Below, piece by piece: positions 16,902-24,855 of a stretch of 64,000 bases of DNA (position 1 is the stretch's first letter; each line of letters starts with the position of its first letter). Location of the stretch: positions 62,001 to 126,000 of the forward strand of contig CAVQBJ010000002.1 of the NCBI GenBank assembly GCA_963710725.1, written 5' to 3'. Made by a program: the position numbers and the translations under genes. This DNA comes from CAVQBJ01 sp963710725 (GTDB lineage: Bacteria > Actinomycetota > Thermoleophilia > Solirubrobacterales > Solirubrobacteraceae). The notes below the pieces were generated by a model. The model ran no database searches. It was not told the DNA's origin and worked only from the letters and a program-made list of their open reading frames with translations.

Positions 16902-17303
16902 TCAGCGGCCTGGCTCGTACTTCCATTGCCGGCACGGCCCGCTGCGGTCGCAATAGGGCTCGTTCGCCGACTGGCCACAGCGGCAGATGGCGGCGCGGGT
17001 CTCTCTTGTCCCATCCACTTCAAGGTCACCCTCGATCAGCAACGGTCCGCCCGCCGGTAGCCGAATTCGCGTCGGGACCGAAGGTCGCTCGGGCTCGCCC
17101 TCCCGCAGTGCGTAGTGCAGCGCGCCCGTGGGGCATCGCCGGATCACGGCCGCGAGCGCCTCGGCATCAGCGGCGTCAGGAGCAATCCACGGACGCTTCG
17201 CCGTATCGAAGACGCCCGGCAAACCGCGCACGCACTCGGCAGTGTGAAGGCACCGCGCCGTGTCGTAGGTCACCTCGATGTGCTCGCCCTCGTAGCGCTT
17301 CAC
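16902..17303 (-). CDS. YjdI-like Fe-S protein: divergent 4Fe-4S domain plus degenerate CDGSH domain
   Basis: A 133-aa protein with two iron-sulfur modules. Residues 10-65 match the mono-cluster YjdI/Fer4_19 domain (EVTYDTARCLHTAEC, then RRCPTGALHY). Residues 105-125 resemble a CDGSH module: CRCGQSANEPYCDRSG. In the canonical motif the last position is His, a cluster ligand. Here CDGSH has become CDRSG followed by PC, so either the second Cys substitutes or the cluster is lost. It overlaps the upstream acetyltransferase gene by ATGA (17300-17303). E. coli has the same pairing, yjdI with yjdJ, which supports the assignment and a joint function. Confidence 0.8.
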   Translation of the reverse strand: MKRYEGEHIEVTYDTARCLHTAECVRGLPGVFDTAKRPWIAPDAADAEALAAVIRRCPTGALHYALREGEPERPSVPTRIRLPAGGPLLIEGDLEVDGTRETRAAICRCGQSANEPYCDRSGPCRQWKYEPGR

Positions 17304-17617
17304 AAGCCAAATCGCTCCCTGTAGGTGTCGGGAACCAGCGCCTCGAACTCCCGATGTCGTTCGATGAATGCGTTGACGAACGGACAGAACGGCAGCACCG
17401 CGAGACCTCGCGCGCGGGCGTCCTCCAAAGCAAACCGGATCAGCCGATCACCAAGTCCGCGACCCTCGAAGCGCTCGTCGACCTCGGTGTGGACGAATGC
17501 GATCAGGCCGGGGCGTGCACGATAGGCGCTGTAGCCAACCACCTCGCCGCCAATCGACAGCTCGTAGCGATCACGGTCAGGCGCGTCAGCCAGCTCGATA
17601 CGCTCCGCCACAGCCAT
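17300..17617 (-). CDS. GNAT-fold acetyltransferase, YjdJ/COG2388 type
   Basis: A 105-aa minimal GNAT protein of the COG2388 group, whose members bind acetyl-CoA. Seen are the strand GEVVGYSAYRARPG, the HTEVDERFEGRGLGDRLI acetyl-CoA pyrophosphate loop and the invariant LPFCPFVNAFIERH with the group-specific Cys. It is the first gene of a two-gene operon with the YjdI-like Fe-S protein (4-base overlap). The substrate is unknown in this group. Confidence 0.85.
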   Translation of the reverse strand: MAVAERIELADAPDRDRYELSIGGEVVGYSAYRARPGLIAFVHTEVDERFEGRGLGDRLIRFALEDARARGLAVLPFCPFVNAFIERHREFEALVPDTYRERFGL

Positions 17618-18038
17618 GCCCGAAGATTAGAAGGCAAACGTCCGGCGGCAAAGCCCAACCACGATCGCTCGCGGTCCGCCGGCGTCGGCGCTTGTGGCTG
17701 CATCCCCGCGGATGGACCTCGCCGGGCCGCCGCCAGCCGCGCTTGTGTGCGCAGCACAACCCCTCGGAGCGACGGGTCATGGTCGACGCCCGGCACCTAT
17801 GTATCACCAGCGGTCCAGCGCGCTCTCACCACTGTGAGTGCCCGCTCGCTGAACTCGACTGTCGCTCATCGAGGTCACTGACACGGACGCCCGCGGGAGC
17901 CCGCACAACATCAGCCTGCTGGCTTCAGGCGGCGCAGGGTAGGTGAGGTCCATCCCTGGGGTGGGTCCTCAGACGCGCTGATGTGGCGCAGAGTTCAGTA
18001 CAAGCAGAACACCACCCACAAAGCCAAGGAGCCACGCA
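17618..18038. other. Divergent intergenic region
   Basis: The 421 bases between the acetyltransferase gene and the CHAP-protein gene contain the CCCYRGGG-type motif at 17948-17966 and nothing else I can support. Confidence 0.55.
17948..17966 (+). promoter_or_regulatory. CCCYRGGG palindromic motif upstream of CHAP-protein gene
   Basis: GTCCATCCCTGGGGTGGGT ends 72 bases before the ATG at 18039. It shares CCC-Y-R-GGG and the following GTGGGT with the motif at 10700-10718, and the central palindrome with 10309-10324. Confidence 0.5.
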
Positions 18039-19886
18039 ATGCGTCCGATCAACGACTCCTCTTTCGCCGTCGCCGTGTCGTCGGTCGCGCGGTTGCGCGC
18101 GGCGAGCGGAACCAGGCGGGCAGCGGGCACGCTGATCGGCAGCGATCCCGCGGATCGCGCCGAACAGCTCCGCGAACGGGACGTACTCCAAGTACCAACG
18201 ACACGTCCCAGTCGGCCAGACCCGGCCGGCGTCGCTGCTGCGGTGCCGACGAGAGGACTGGCGGGCGGTCGTGCCCGTCGGGTGTTGACCGCGGTCGCGC
18301 TCGTGGCAGGGCTCTGCGGCGGAGCGACGGTGATCGACACGCCCATGGCATCTGCCGCTTCCGCGGGGTCCGTCATCGGAGCGCAACCAGTACCGAACGT
18401 CGCCATCGCCACGCCTACCCCGGGGCCGGTGCAACCAGCACCGAACATCACCATCGCCACGCCCACCGCGGGGCCGGTGTGTGAAGGCTTCCTCGCCTCG
18501 GCTACTCAGACGGTTCCGGGTTGCAACGTCGCCCCGTACACGACCTACAACTACAACAATGAAATGTCGACCCTGTATTGGCCCGGCACCGGCGCCAGCG
18601 GCACCGAGTGCACCAACTACGTCGCCTTCGTCGAATCCTCGGTCTACGGTGTCCCCACCCCGACATACGCTCTCGGTCACGCCACGACCTGGGCGAGCAC
18701 CGCGGAACAACACGGGGTCACGGTCAACCAAACCCCGACCGTGGGATCGGTAGCGCAGTGGTACGCGAACGACCCTCACATCGAGTCCGACGGGCACGTC
18801 GCCATCGTCGAGGCGGTCGGACCGAACGACAGCTATATCGTCGTGTCCCAGGACAACTGGTCCAGCGACACGAACAAATACGGCTGGGCGTTGATCCTGA
18901 ATGGAGCGCCCAACCAGGGAGAGCCCTGGCCGGATAACTTCATCCACTTCCCAGCTACCAGGCTCCCCACCACGCTCTCCCGCACGCAGCCCGACCGTCT
19001 GATCCAGTCCACCGGCAACCTGTACTGGACAGCAGACCAAACCGTGGACGGCAGTTCGCAGGCCGACGTCTTCCGCGCCTCGAAGGACAACCAGCCCGGT
19101 CAGGAGCAAATCCTGTATCAGGCGTCCCTACCAGCGACTTCGGGGTCGGTCGACTTCGAAGCGATCACCTACGCCAACCTGGGCGGCACCTGGTACGGCT
19201 ACTTCGTGGCCAACTATCGAGTATCCGCTGGACCCGGCGATCCGGTGCAGAACGAGTCCCGGATCATGCGAGTACCGCTCACTGGTGGTGCCGCCGTGGC
19301 GCTCGCCACCTCCCCGGCGGTCATTGGGAACCGCGATCTGGTGACCGACGGGTCGTTCCTCTACTGGGCCGACGCGGACGGAATCCGCAGGGTGGCGATC
19401 GCCGGCGGCACGGTCCAGACGCTCGTCTCCGGTGCGACATTCGCGCACCTCGGACTCGACGGACCGGTCCTCTACTACACGTCCGGAAACGGCATCCTGC
19501 GCGTCCCGACCAGCGGCGGCGCATCCACCACGGTCGTGTCGGCGGCGAGCGCGATCACAGCGCTGTACCCGCCCTCGGCGACCAACAGCAACGTGTACTG
19601 GGGCGAGGCCAACGGTTCGGTCTCTCTCTTCCCCGGCCCGCACGACTCGGCGTACCAGCTGCAAGCCCCGGGCGCCGATGTCAGCGTCACCAGCGTGTCG
19701 GTCGCAGACAACTACATTCTCTGGGGTCAGTGCGTCGCCGAAGCCTTCGGCCAAAACTGCATGGTCGATGGATACGACAACGGCAACGTCGTGTCCGTGC
19801 CCACGTCCGCTCCACCGGTGGACGTCCAGGGTGACGCCGGCGCCTGGTACTGGGGCGACTCCGACCTGGAGAAGTTCATCCTCTAA
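18039..19886 (+). CDS. Secreted CHAP-domain amidase-like protein with C-terminal beta-propeller
   Basis: A 615-aa protein. A long N-terminus precedes an internal hydrophobic export segment (ARRVLTAVALVAGLCGGATV, about residues 79-100). Two copies of a 13-residue Pro-rich repeat (NVAIATPTPGP and NITIATPTAGP) follow. The CHAP domain has catalytic Cys191 in TECTNYVAF and His253 in SDGHVAIVE; CHAP domains cleave peptidoglycan peptide or amide bonds. From about residue 320 to the end, repeated blades such as NLYWTADQ, FLYWADADGIRRV and NVYWGEANGSVSL form a predicted propeller like those of surface-binding proteins. AAGGAG precedes the ATG. A cell-wall-targeted hydrolase or an inter-bacterial effector are both possible. 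Confidence 0.8.
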   Translation: MRPINDSSFAVAVSSVARLRAASGTRRAAGTLIGSDPADRAEQLRERDVLQVPTTRPSRPDPAGVAAAVPTRGLAGGRARRVLTAVALVAGLCGGATVIDTPMASAASAGSVIGAQPVPNVAIATPTPGPVQPAPNITIATPTAGPVCEGFLASATQTVPGCNVAPYTTYNYNNEMSTLYWPGTGASGTECTNYVAFVESSVYGVPTPTYALGHATTWASTAEQHGVTVNQTPTVGSVAQWYANDPHIESDGHVAIVEAVGPNDSYIVVSQDNWSSDTNKYGWALILNGAPNQGEPWPDNFIHFPATRLPTTLSRTQPDRLIQSTGNLYWTADQTVDGSSQADVFRASKDNQPGQEQILYQASLPATSGSVDFEAITYANLGGTWYGYFVANYRVSAGPGDPVQNESRIMRVPLTGGAAVALATSPAVIGNRDLVTDGSFLYWADADGIRRVAIAGGTVQTLVSGATFAHLGLDGPVLYYTSGNGILRVPTSGGASTTVVSAASAITALYPPSATNSNVYWGEANGSVSLFPGPHDSAYQLQAPGADVSVTSVSVADNYILWGQCVAEAFGQNCMVDGYDNGNVVSVPTSAPPVDVQGDAGAWYWGDSDLEKFIL

Positions 19887-19889
19887 AGG

Positions 19890-19907
19890 GCCGACTGGGC
19901 GGTCGGC
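19890..19907 (+). terminator. Short hairpin after CHAP-protein gene
   Basis: GCCGAC-tgggcg-GTCGGC, a 6-base perfect stem starting 4 bases after the TAA. It could serve as a terminator; there is no T-run. Confidence 0.4.
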
Positions 19908-20005
19908 GTCCCGACGACGGCGGCCGCCTGCCCGCCCCGCCCGAGCCGCCCAACCGCAGATCACGGGCATCCTCGATTCGAGCCAGGCGGAAGGCCGTTA
20001 TCAGC

Positions 20006-20213
20006 CTATGCGGGTACGCCGGTGAGGCGTTGGTGGACGAAGCTCACGACCATCGCTCCTTCGCCGATCGCGGTGGCGCAGCGCTTGATCGAGCCTGATC
20101 GCACGTCGCCGGCGGCGTAGATCCCGGGCACGCTGGTCTCGAGCAGGCCGTCAGCGCCGGCGCTGGGGCCGGTCAATACGAAGCCCTTGTCGTCGCGCGC
20201 GACGACGTCGCCG
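20006..20213 (-). pseudogene. C-terminal fragment of a thioredoxin-reductase-like flavoprotein
   Basis: About 69 residues match the end of a thioredoxin reductase-like FAD enzyme: VARDDKGFVLTG, LLETSVPGIYAAGDVRSGSIKR and a final amphipathic helix. GIYAAGDVR is the conserved FAD-binding segment. The redox CxxC and both nucleotide-binding domains are missing. Upstream the frame runs into unrelated sequence. In the adjacent frame a signal-peptide-like ORF joins at NSVFVGA, which may be the remains of the preceding reductase strand. Confidence 0.65.
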
Positions 20214-20333
20214 AACGAAAGCGCCGACGAACACGCTGTTGGTGGGCGGCGCTGCGGCGAGCGCCGCGGCTGGGGCAGCGAGCACGATCGCCCCAACCGC
20301 GATGGCCATCCTTGCCAGCGCGCGGGCCGTCAT
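20151..20333 (-). CDS. Doubtful signal-peptide ORF fused to TrxR debris
   Basis: A 60-codon frame starting ATG at 20333 encodes a convincing Sec signal peptide (ALARMAIAVGAIVLAAPAAA), then PPTNSVFVGAF and a poly-Arg tail. The tail is the reductase fragment read in the wrong frame. It looks like the 5' end of a secreted-protein gene cut off by a deletion that joined it to the reductase remnant. It has no good ribosome binding site. Confidence 0.25.
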   Translation of the reverse strand: MTARALARMAIAVGAIVLAAPAAALAAAPPTNSVFVGAFVRRRRRARRQGLRIDRPQRRR

Positions 20334-20671
20334 CAGATCGAACCCGACGCGCCGGCGCATCCGTACCAGTCGTCGTCGCCGCTGGCAGTTCCGCCGGCGG
20401 TCATCGCCGCCAAGGCTCCCGGCACCGTGATCCGGCGGCGGGTCCTCAAGTTGCTTGTGGTCCACGAGCGTCCGCTTCCTTGCGTCATCCGGCGTCACCC
20501 TGTCTCTTAGAACCGCCGCCCCTGGTCCTGCATCAGACGATGGTGCTCAACCTCGGCTGTCCACTAGCGCGGGAAGCCTACCTGGCGCAAGCAGGCGCGC
20601 GCCGGATGTGCGTACCGCCACGGCACGACGCCTCCGAGCGTGCCGCCGCATCGTTTCAGGTCGTCGTCTGG
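20334..20671. other. Intergenic region, nothing supported
   Basis: The 338 bases between the remnant and the TetR gene contain no frame with coding character and no clear signal. Confidence 0.5.
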
Positions 20672-21289
20672 TCATGTGGGCATGAGGCCGTGCGCGACGA
20701 CACGCGCCACGGGGTCGACGATCGTCTCCCATTCGGCGATCCGCCCGCGGGCGACGAGCTCGCCGACCGGCTCCGCGATGGCCGCCATCGCGGCGATCGC
20801 GGCCACGTGACGCTCGTGCGCGCCGCGACTGCGCCAGTAGGGATACTCCTTCAGCTGCGCTTCGATGACCGCCGCCGCCTGGGCGCGCATATCCAGGCGC
20901 GCGTGCTCGGCGGCCGGTGTGGCGCCGACGATCGTGACGAGCATCACCCGGGCCATCGCGGGATCGGCGGCGAACGTGCGGGCGACCATCGCCACCTCGC
21001 TGCGGATCCGCTCGGAGGGCGGCAATGGCTCGCGGACGGCAGCGGTCACCGCCTCGCCCATGCGGCCCATTCCCTGCGCGAACACGGCGAGCAGGCACTC
21101 CTCCTTGTTGGCGAACTGCTCGTAGAACGATGTCCGCGACACGCGGGCGCGGGCGACGATCTCGTCGATGCCGGCCTGCGCGAAGCCGCGCTCCGCGAAC
21201 ACATCGCGCCCGGCGGCAAGCAGCCGCTCGCGCTGCTCGCCGCGACGCACCGCGGCCGACTTACCGCCGTACGTCCGCGAGGGCGTCAC
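20672..21289 (-). CDS. TetR/AcrR family transcriptional regulator
   Basis: A 205-aa regulator. The DNA-binding helices are RERLLAAGRDVFAERGF, QAGIDEIVARARVSRTSFYEQFANKEE split over the usual three helices. They are followed by an Ala-rich ligand-binding domain (MARVMLVTIVGATPAAEHAR). The GTG at 21289 is the first reasonable start. Its target is not obvious: the divergent neighbour is the secreted propeller gene at 21562, and the shared region has a promoter for that gene but no strong dyad. Confidence 0.85.
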   Translation of the reverse strand: MTPSRTYGGKSAAVRRGEQRERLLAAGRDVFAERGFAQAGIDEIVARARVSRTSFYEQFANKEECLLAVFAQGMGRMGEAVTAAVREPLPPSERIRSEVAMVARTFAADPAMARVMLVTIVGATPAAEHARLDMRAQAAAVIEAQLKEYPYWRSRGAHERHVAAIAAMAAIAEPVGELVARGRIAEWETIVDPVARVVAHGLMPT

Positions 21290-21484
21290 GACCCGGTGCC
21301 GGAGCCGAGCTCGAACTGCAGGATCCTCGGCCGGTCCTCGGCCGGGAACCGGCTGGGCAGGTTGCCGCCCGGCTGCGGGGGGAGCGGGTGGGTGTTAGCG
21401 AGGACCTGCATATCCGATATCCACGGTATCGGTCTGCGAGCTGAGCAAGCCCGGCCTGCCGATGTGCGTGCCGCCGACTCCTGC

Positions 21485-21513
21485 TTGACACCCGACACCG
21501 TGTTTGGTAGTAC
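21485..21513 (+). promoter_or_regulatory. Putative housekeeping promoter of the secreted TolB-like gene
   Basis: TTGACA at 21485-21490 matches the -35 consensus exactly. A 17-base spacer follows, then TAGTAC at 21508-21513 as a weak -10, about 48 bases before the ATG at 21562. Confidence 0.45.
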
Positions 21514-21561
21514 ACACACGCATCCAGTACGGCATCGTACTGGTTCCAATCGGGAGGGAAC

Positions 21562-23241
21562 ATGAGAGCGCTCTTGAGATCCACGCCGGCAAGCGTGATG
21601 CATCGAGAAGTGGGGGCACGAGTTGCCCCGCGGAGCCGTATGGCGGGCTGGCTGCAGGCCGGGGCGACGGTGGCAGCCGCAACGGTTGTGCTTGGGTGGT
21701 GGGCGCCGATCAGCGCGAACGCGGCCAATAACTCCCCCTACTCCAACTCCACCTCGCTCTTCACCTCGACGCCGCTCCAGACCTCGGGCGCGCCGCCGCA
21801 GCCGCTCTCGTTCGGGCAGGGGCCGTCGTGGATGACCAGCGGTGCCCCCGGCGGGGTCCTCTCGAACCAGCTGGATTCCGGCGGGACCCTTCAGATCTAC
21901 TCCTCCACCGACGTCCACGGGAACGGCACGACCTGCCTCACCTGCACGACAGTTCAGGGCCCGAACGGCCTGCCGCAGGAACGCCCGCAGGGGGACTGGA
22001 TTCTCTTCGAGTCCTATGGTCAGCAGCTGACGACGCACTTCGGTAACCCTGGGTATGGCGGCTACGGCGGCGACTTGTACGCCATGCATCCAGACGGCAC
22101 CCACGTCTACCGGCTGACCACCACCTCGGACCCGAACGGCGGCATCCCGTACAACGGCTTGGTCGGGACGCCGTACGACAACTTCCACGCATATTGGTCG
22201 CCTGACGGTAACCACATCGTCTGGACCCACCTCGAGGCCGACTCGCCCTTGGCCGGGGGCGAGAAGTGGGAGATCATGCTCGGCGACTTCACGGTGAACG
22301 CGCTCGGCGTGCCGTCGCTCACCAATGTGAGGGTCGTCGGCCTGCCCTACGGGGCCTACGAGACGGAGCCCTGGTCGCCCGACGGCAAGGGATTCATCTT
22401 CTTCGCCACCGGCGGGCGCCAGTCACCGTTCCAGGCCACACCGCCCGGGTGGGGCAATACGCGCATCTACTACATGCGCGTTTACGACGCGAGCGGCAAT
22501 TTGCTCCCCACACCGATGGTGACGCCGCTGACCGACAACGCGCCGAACTACACGGAGCAGGCGGTGTTCACGCCGGACGAGCAGGCGGTAATCATGATGA
22601 CCGACCGGAACCAGAACGCAACGTCGTGGACCCACGCGGTCATGAGCACCGCTCAGAACTACCAATTCGACGATCCGAACAACCTTGGATCCACGCAGAC
22701 GCTGCAGTTCATCGCCGACTTCGCGGGTAGCGGCTTCGCAGCGGATCTCTGGATCGCCGACAGCTCGAACCTCGGAAATCCCCACCAGCTGACGTCGTTC
22801 GGTCAGATCGTTCCCGAATTCTTCTGGAACCCGACCTACACGCAGCTGCTATGGACCCTCGAGAGCTCCAACGCGGCCGACATCAGGAGCTACACTGGCT
22901 CGTTCTCAGGCCCAGGCATCCCCGCCTCGCCTTTGACGACCGTCCCCGCGACCACGCCCCCGTGGCTCATGGGAACCGCGCCCGTCTGGACCCGCATCGG
23001 CGCCCAGCTGCAAACGCCGACACAGTTAGGGCCGGTTAACAACATCTCCATCCCCGTCCTACCGCCGTTGAACCCGGCGGCGCCGTTCCCGCACGCCTCC
23101 AAGCGCACCGATAACCAGTCGGTCCCCCTCGTCACTGCCTCCTACCTGGCGGAGTGGCAAGCCGACCTCACGCTACTCGGCGACGAGTCATTGCAGCCGC
23201 TCCTCGCGCCGCAGGGACTGCTTCGCCTCGGTGGTTTCTGA
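21562..23241 (+). CDS. Secreted TolB-like beta-propeller (PD40) protein
   Basis: A 559-aa exported protein. The signal region (residues 25-52, ending SANAANN) is followed by blades of the PD40/WD40-like type found in TolB: DLYAMHPDGTHVYRLTTT, YWSPDGNHIVW, PWSPDGKGFIFFATGG and AVFTPDEQAVIMMTDRN. The SPDG turns are diagnostic. One CLTC pair lies before the first blade. Such proteins bind proteins or polysaccharides at the cell surface; no catalytic motif is visible. GGAGGG stands just before the ATG, a TTGACA promoter is upstream and a strong terminator follows. Confidence 0.8.
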   Translation: MRALLRSTPASVMHREVGARVAPRSRMAGWLQAGATVAAATVVLGWWAPISANAANNSPYSNSTSLFTSTPLQTSGAPPQPLSFGQGPSWMTSGAPGGVLSNQLDSGGTLQIYSSTDVHGNGTTCLTCTTVQGPNGLPQERPQGDWILFESYGQQLTTHFGNPGYGGYGGDLYAMHPDGTHVYRLTTTSDPNGGIPYNGLVGTPYDNFHAYWSPDGNHIVWTHLEADSPLAGGEKWEIMLGDFTVNALGVPSLTNVRVVGLPYGAYETEPWSPDGKGFIFFATGGRQSPFQATPPGWGNTRIYYMRVYDASGNLLPTPMVTPLTDNAPNYTEQAVFTPDEQAVIMMTDRNQNATSWTHAVMSTAQNYQFDDPNNLGSTQTLQFIADFAGSGFAADLWIADSSNLGNPHQLTSFGQIVPEFFWNPTYTQLLWTLESSNAADIRSYTGSFSGPGIPASPLTTVPATTPPWLMGTAPVWTRIGAQLQTPTQLGPVNNISIPVLPPLNPAAPFPHASKRTDNQSVPLVTASYLAEWQADLTLLGDESLQPLLAPQGLLRLGGF

Positions 23242-23258
23242 CAAGTCGCCCATCCGGC

Positions 23259-23293
23259 GATCGGAGCGGGGCCCAGTCGGCCCCGCTCCGATC
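23259..23293 (+). terminator. Strong hairpin terminator
   Basis: A perfect 14-base stem GATCGGAGCGGGGC / GCCCCGCTCCGATC with a 7-base loop, 17 bases after the stop of the TolB-like gene. Confidence 0.75.
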
Positions 23294-23465
23294 CGGTAGG
23301 CGTCTTCGGCCGGCGGTAGCGGACGTGATCGTCAGCCGCGGCACCGATCGCGGGCGTGCGGCGCGTGCTGACCGAACGTGCTCAAAGTGGTGGGAGGCAC
23401 CGGCTTGCTGGGCGTCGGAATCCGCCGCTGGTCGCAGCAGTCGATCGGACATACACTGTCGCGTC

Positions 23466-24173
23466 ATGCCATTTGGGTTGGGACGAAAGTCAGTTGAGGA
23501 ACAGCTGTCTGAGAGCGGGCGTCAGGCATCGGCGGAGGTGCTGAGTTCCGAGCCGACGAACCATTTCGATTCTTCCTACGGCAACCAGTTGAACGGCCGC
23601 CGTTGGATCCTCCAAGTGCGCGTGCGGCCGTCGGACGGGCAGCCGTTTGAGGCCGAGGTGCAGGCGAGCCTAAAGGTTCTGTTCATGCCACGGGAAGGCG
23701 ACGCTGTCGACGTCCTCTATGACCCCGAGGATCACTCACGCGTGGCTATCGATCCCGGCCAGAACCTCGCGCCCGTGCTTCGCGTCCGGTCGGGTGTTCG
23801 CGCGGAGGTGGCGCTGCCCAGAGGTCGGGAGGCGGTCATCGAGGCTCAGCAGGCACCGCCCGAGCATCGGGCAGAGCTCGAGCGGTTCGCTCAGTTCTAC
23901 GCGAACGGCGCACTGTCCGACGACGAGTACAAGGAGTTACGCCGCCGGATCCTCGGGCTACCCGAGCCGACGATCGTGGCGACTGGTTTTCAGAGCCGGG
24001 GAGGGAAGATGATCGTCGTGCAGCGTACGGTTGAGTCGACCGGCCCCGATGCCGGCGCTCCCCCCGCCGACCCACTGGACGAGATCGGACGACTGGCCGC
24101 GTTGCGCGACAGCGGAGCGCTAAGCGACACCGACTTCGAAGCCCGCAAGCAAACGCTGCTCCGGGACACATAG
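23466..24173 (+). CDS. Protein with DUF3592-like N-terminal domain and two SHOCT domains
   Basis: A 235-aa soluble protein. Residues 10-90 form a beta domain: SAEVLSSEPTN, WILQVRVRPSDGQPFEAEV and GDAVDVLYDPEDHSRVAID. That pattern, ending in a value-for-property strand, is common in DUF3592-like proteins. Two SHOCT motifs follow: FAQFYANGALSDDEYKELRR around residue 145 and LAALRDSGALSDTDFEARK at the C-terminus. SHOCT motifs are short helical oligomerisation tails. The ATG at 23466 starts the conserved part; the frame is open further upstream but without a site. A second SHOCT protein is encoded next door on the opposite strand. Confidence 0.75.
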   Translation: MPFGLGRKSVEEQLSESGRQASAEVLSSEPTNHFDSSYGNQLNGRRWILQVRVRPSDGQPFEAEVQASLKVLFMPREGDAVDVLYDPEDHSRVAIDPGQNLAPVLRVRSGVRAEVALPRGREAVIEAQQAPPEHRAELERFAQFYANGALSDDEYKELRRRILGLPEPTIVATGFQSRGGKMIVVQRTVESTGPDAGAPPADPLDEIGRLAALRDSGALSDTDFEARKQTLLRDT

Positions 24174-24247
24174 CCAACCTCTCGACGCCGAGGTCTCCTC
24201 ACTGCTGGTCCTTGCGGACGGCCGACACCACGCGTTTGGCGAGGAGG

Positions 24248-24655
24248 TCAGGGCTCGGATTGCAACAGCGACAGCTGCTGGGCGAACTCGTCATCTGTCA
24301 ACGCACCGCGTCGGTGCAACTCCTCCAGCTTCGCGCGCCGGCGGACCGTCGCCTCGGCGGAGGCCGGGCCGCTCGGACGATCGCTCGAGGACACGACCAC
24401 GTTCGTCTGTCCCGACTGCAGCGCCTCGATCACCTGTCGCACGCTGGCGACCGAACCAGACTGCGCAACCCCGACGATGCCGACGCCTTGGCTCTGCTTC
24501 CCTGGTTTGCGCCAGAGCCTCACTCCGACCACGATGAACCCCACCAGTACCGCGCCGCCGACGATGGCCCCGCCGAGCCACCCTCCGGACGCATGGCAGC
24601 CATGGGACGCCAAACACTGAGCGTCTGCAAGCACGAGTGGGACGGCAGCGATCAC
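24248..24655 (-). CDS. Membrane-anchored SHOCT-domain protein
   Basis: A 135-aa protein. A hydrophobic N-terminus (VIAAVPLVLADAQ) and a second membrane segment (LGGAIVGGAVLVGFIVVGVR, about residues 30-50) bracket a short loop with two Cys. A cytosolic region then ends in a SHOCT motif (LEELHRRGALTDDEFAQQ). I chose the GTG at 24655 because GGAGAGG lies 5 bases upstream. It converges with the double-SHOCT gene at 23466-24173; a functional link is only suggested by the shared motif. Confidence 0.65.
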   Translation of the reverse strand: MIAAVPLVLADAQCLASHGCHASGGWLGGAIVGGAVLVGFIVVGVRLWRKPGKQSQGVGIVGVAQSGSVASVRQVIEALQSGQTNVVVSSSDRPSGPASAEATVRRRAKLEELHRRGALTDDEFAQQLSLLQSEP

Positions 24656-24855
24656 GTGACCTCTCCAATCATCATTTCGATCAATCCCACGTTGATGGAG
24701 CTCTGCGCGGCGGCCCACCGGCTCAAGGCCGCCGGAGTTGGCACCAGCCCCAGCTGCTTCCGACCATAGCGCCGATCCGATTTTAATGAGGGCGGGGCCG
24801 TCGGATCAAACGCGGTGGCCTCCAGTTGTGCCGTCCCAAACCGTGGAGGTGCCAG

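Noticed and set aside
15890..17881. 663-codon plus-strand open frame
   Set aside because: It is antisense to three well-supported minus-strand genes, Arg/Ser-rich, and has no family features; a by-product of high GC.
17925..19109. 394-codon minus-strand frame with GRRGDGDVRC-type repeats
   Set aside because: The repeats are the antisense of the Pro-rich repeat in the CHAP protein, not an independent repeat protein.
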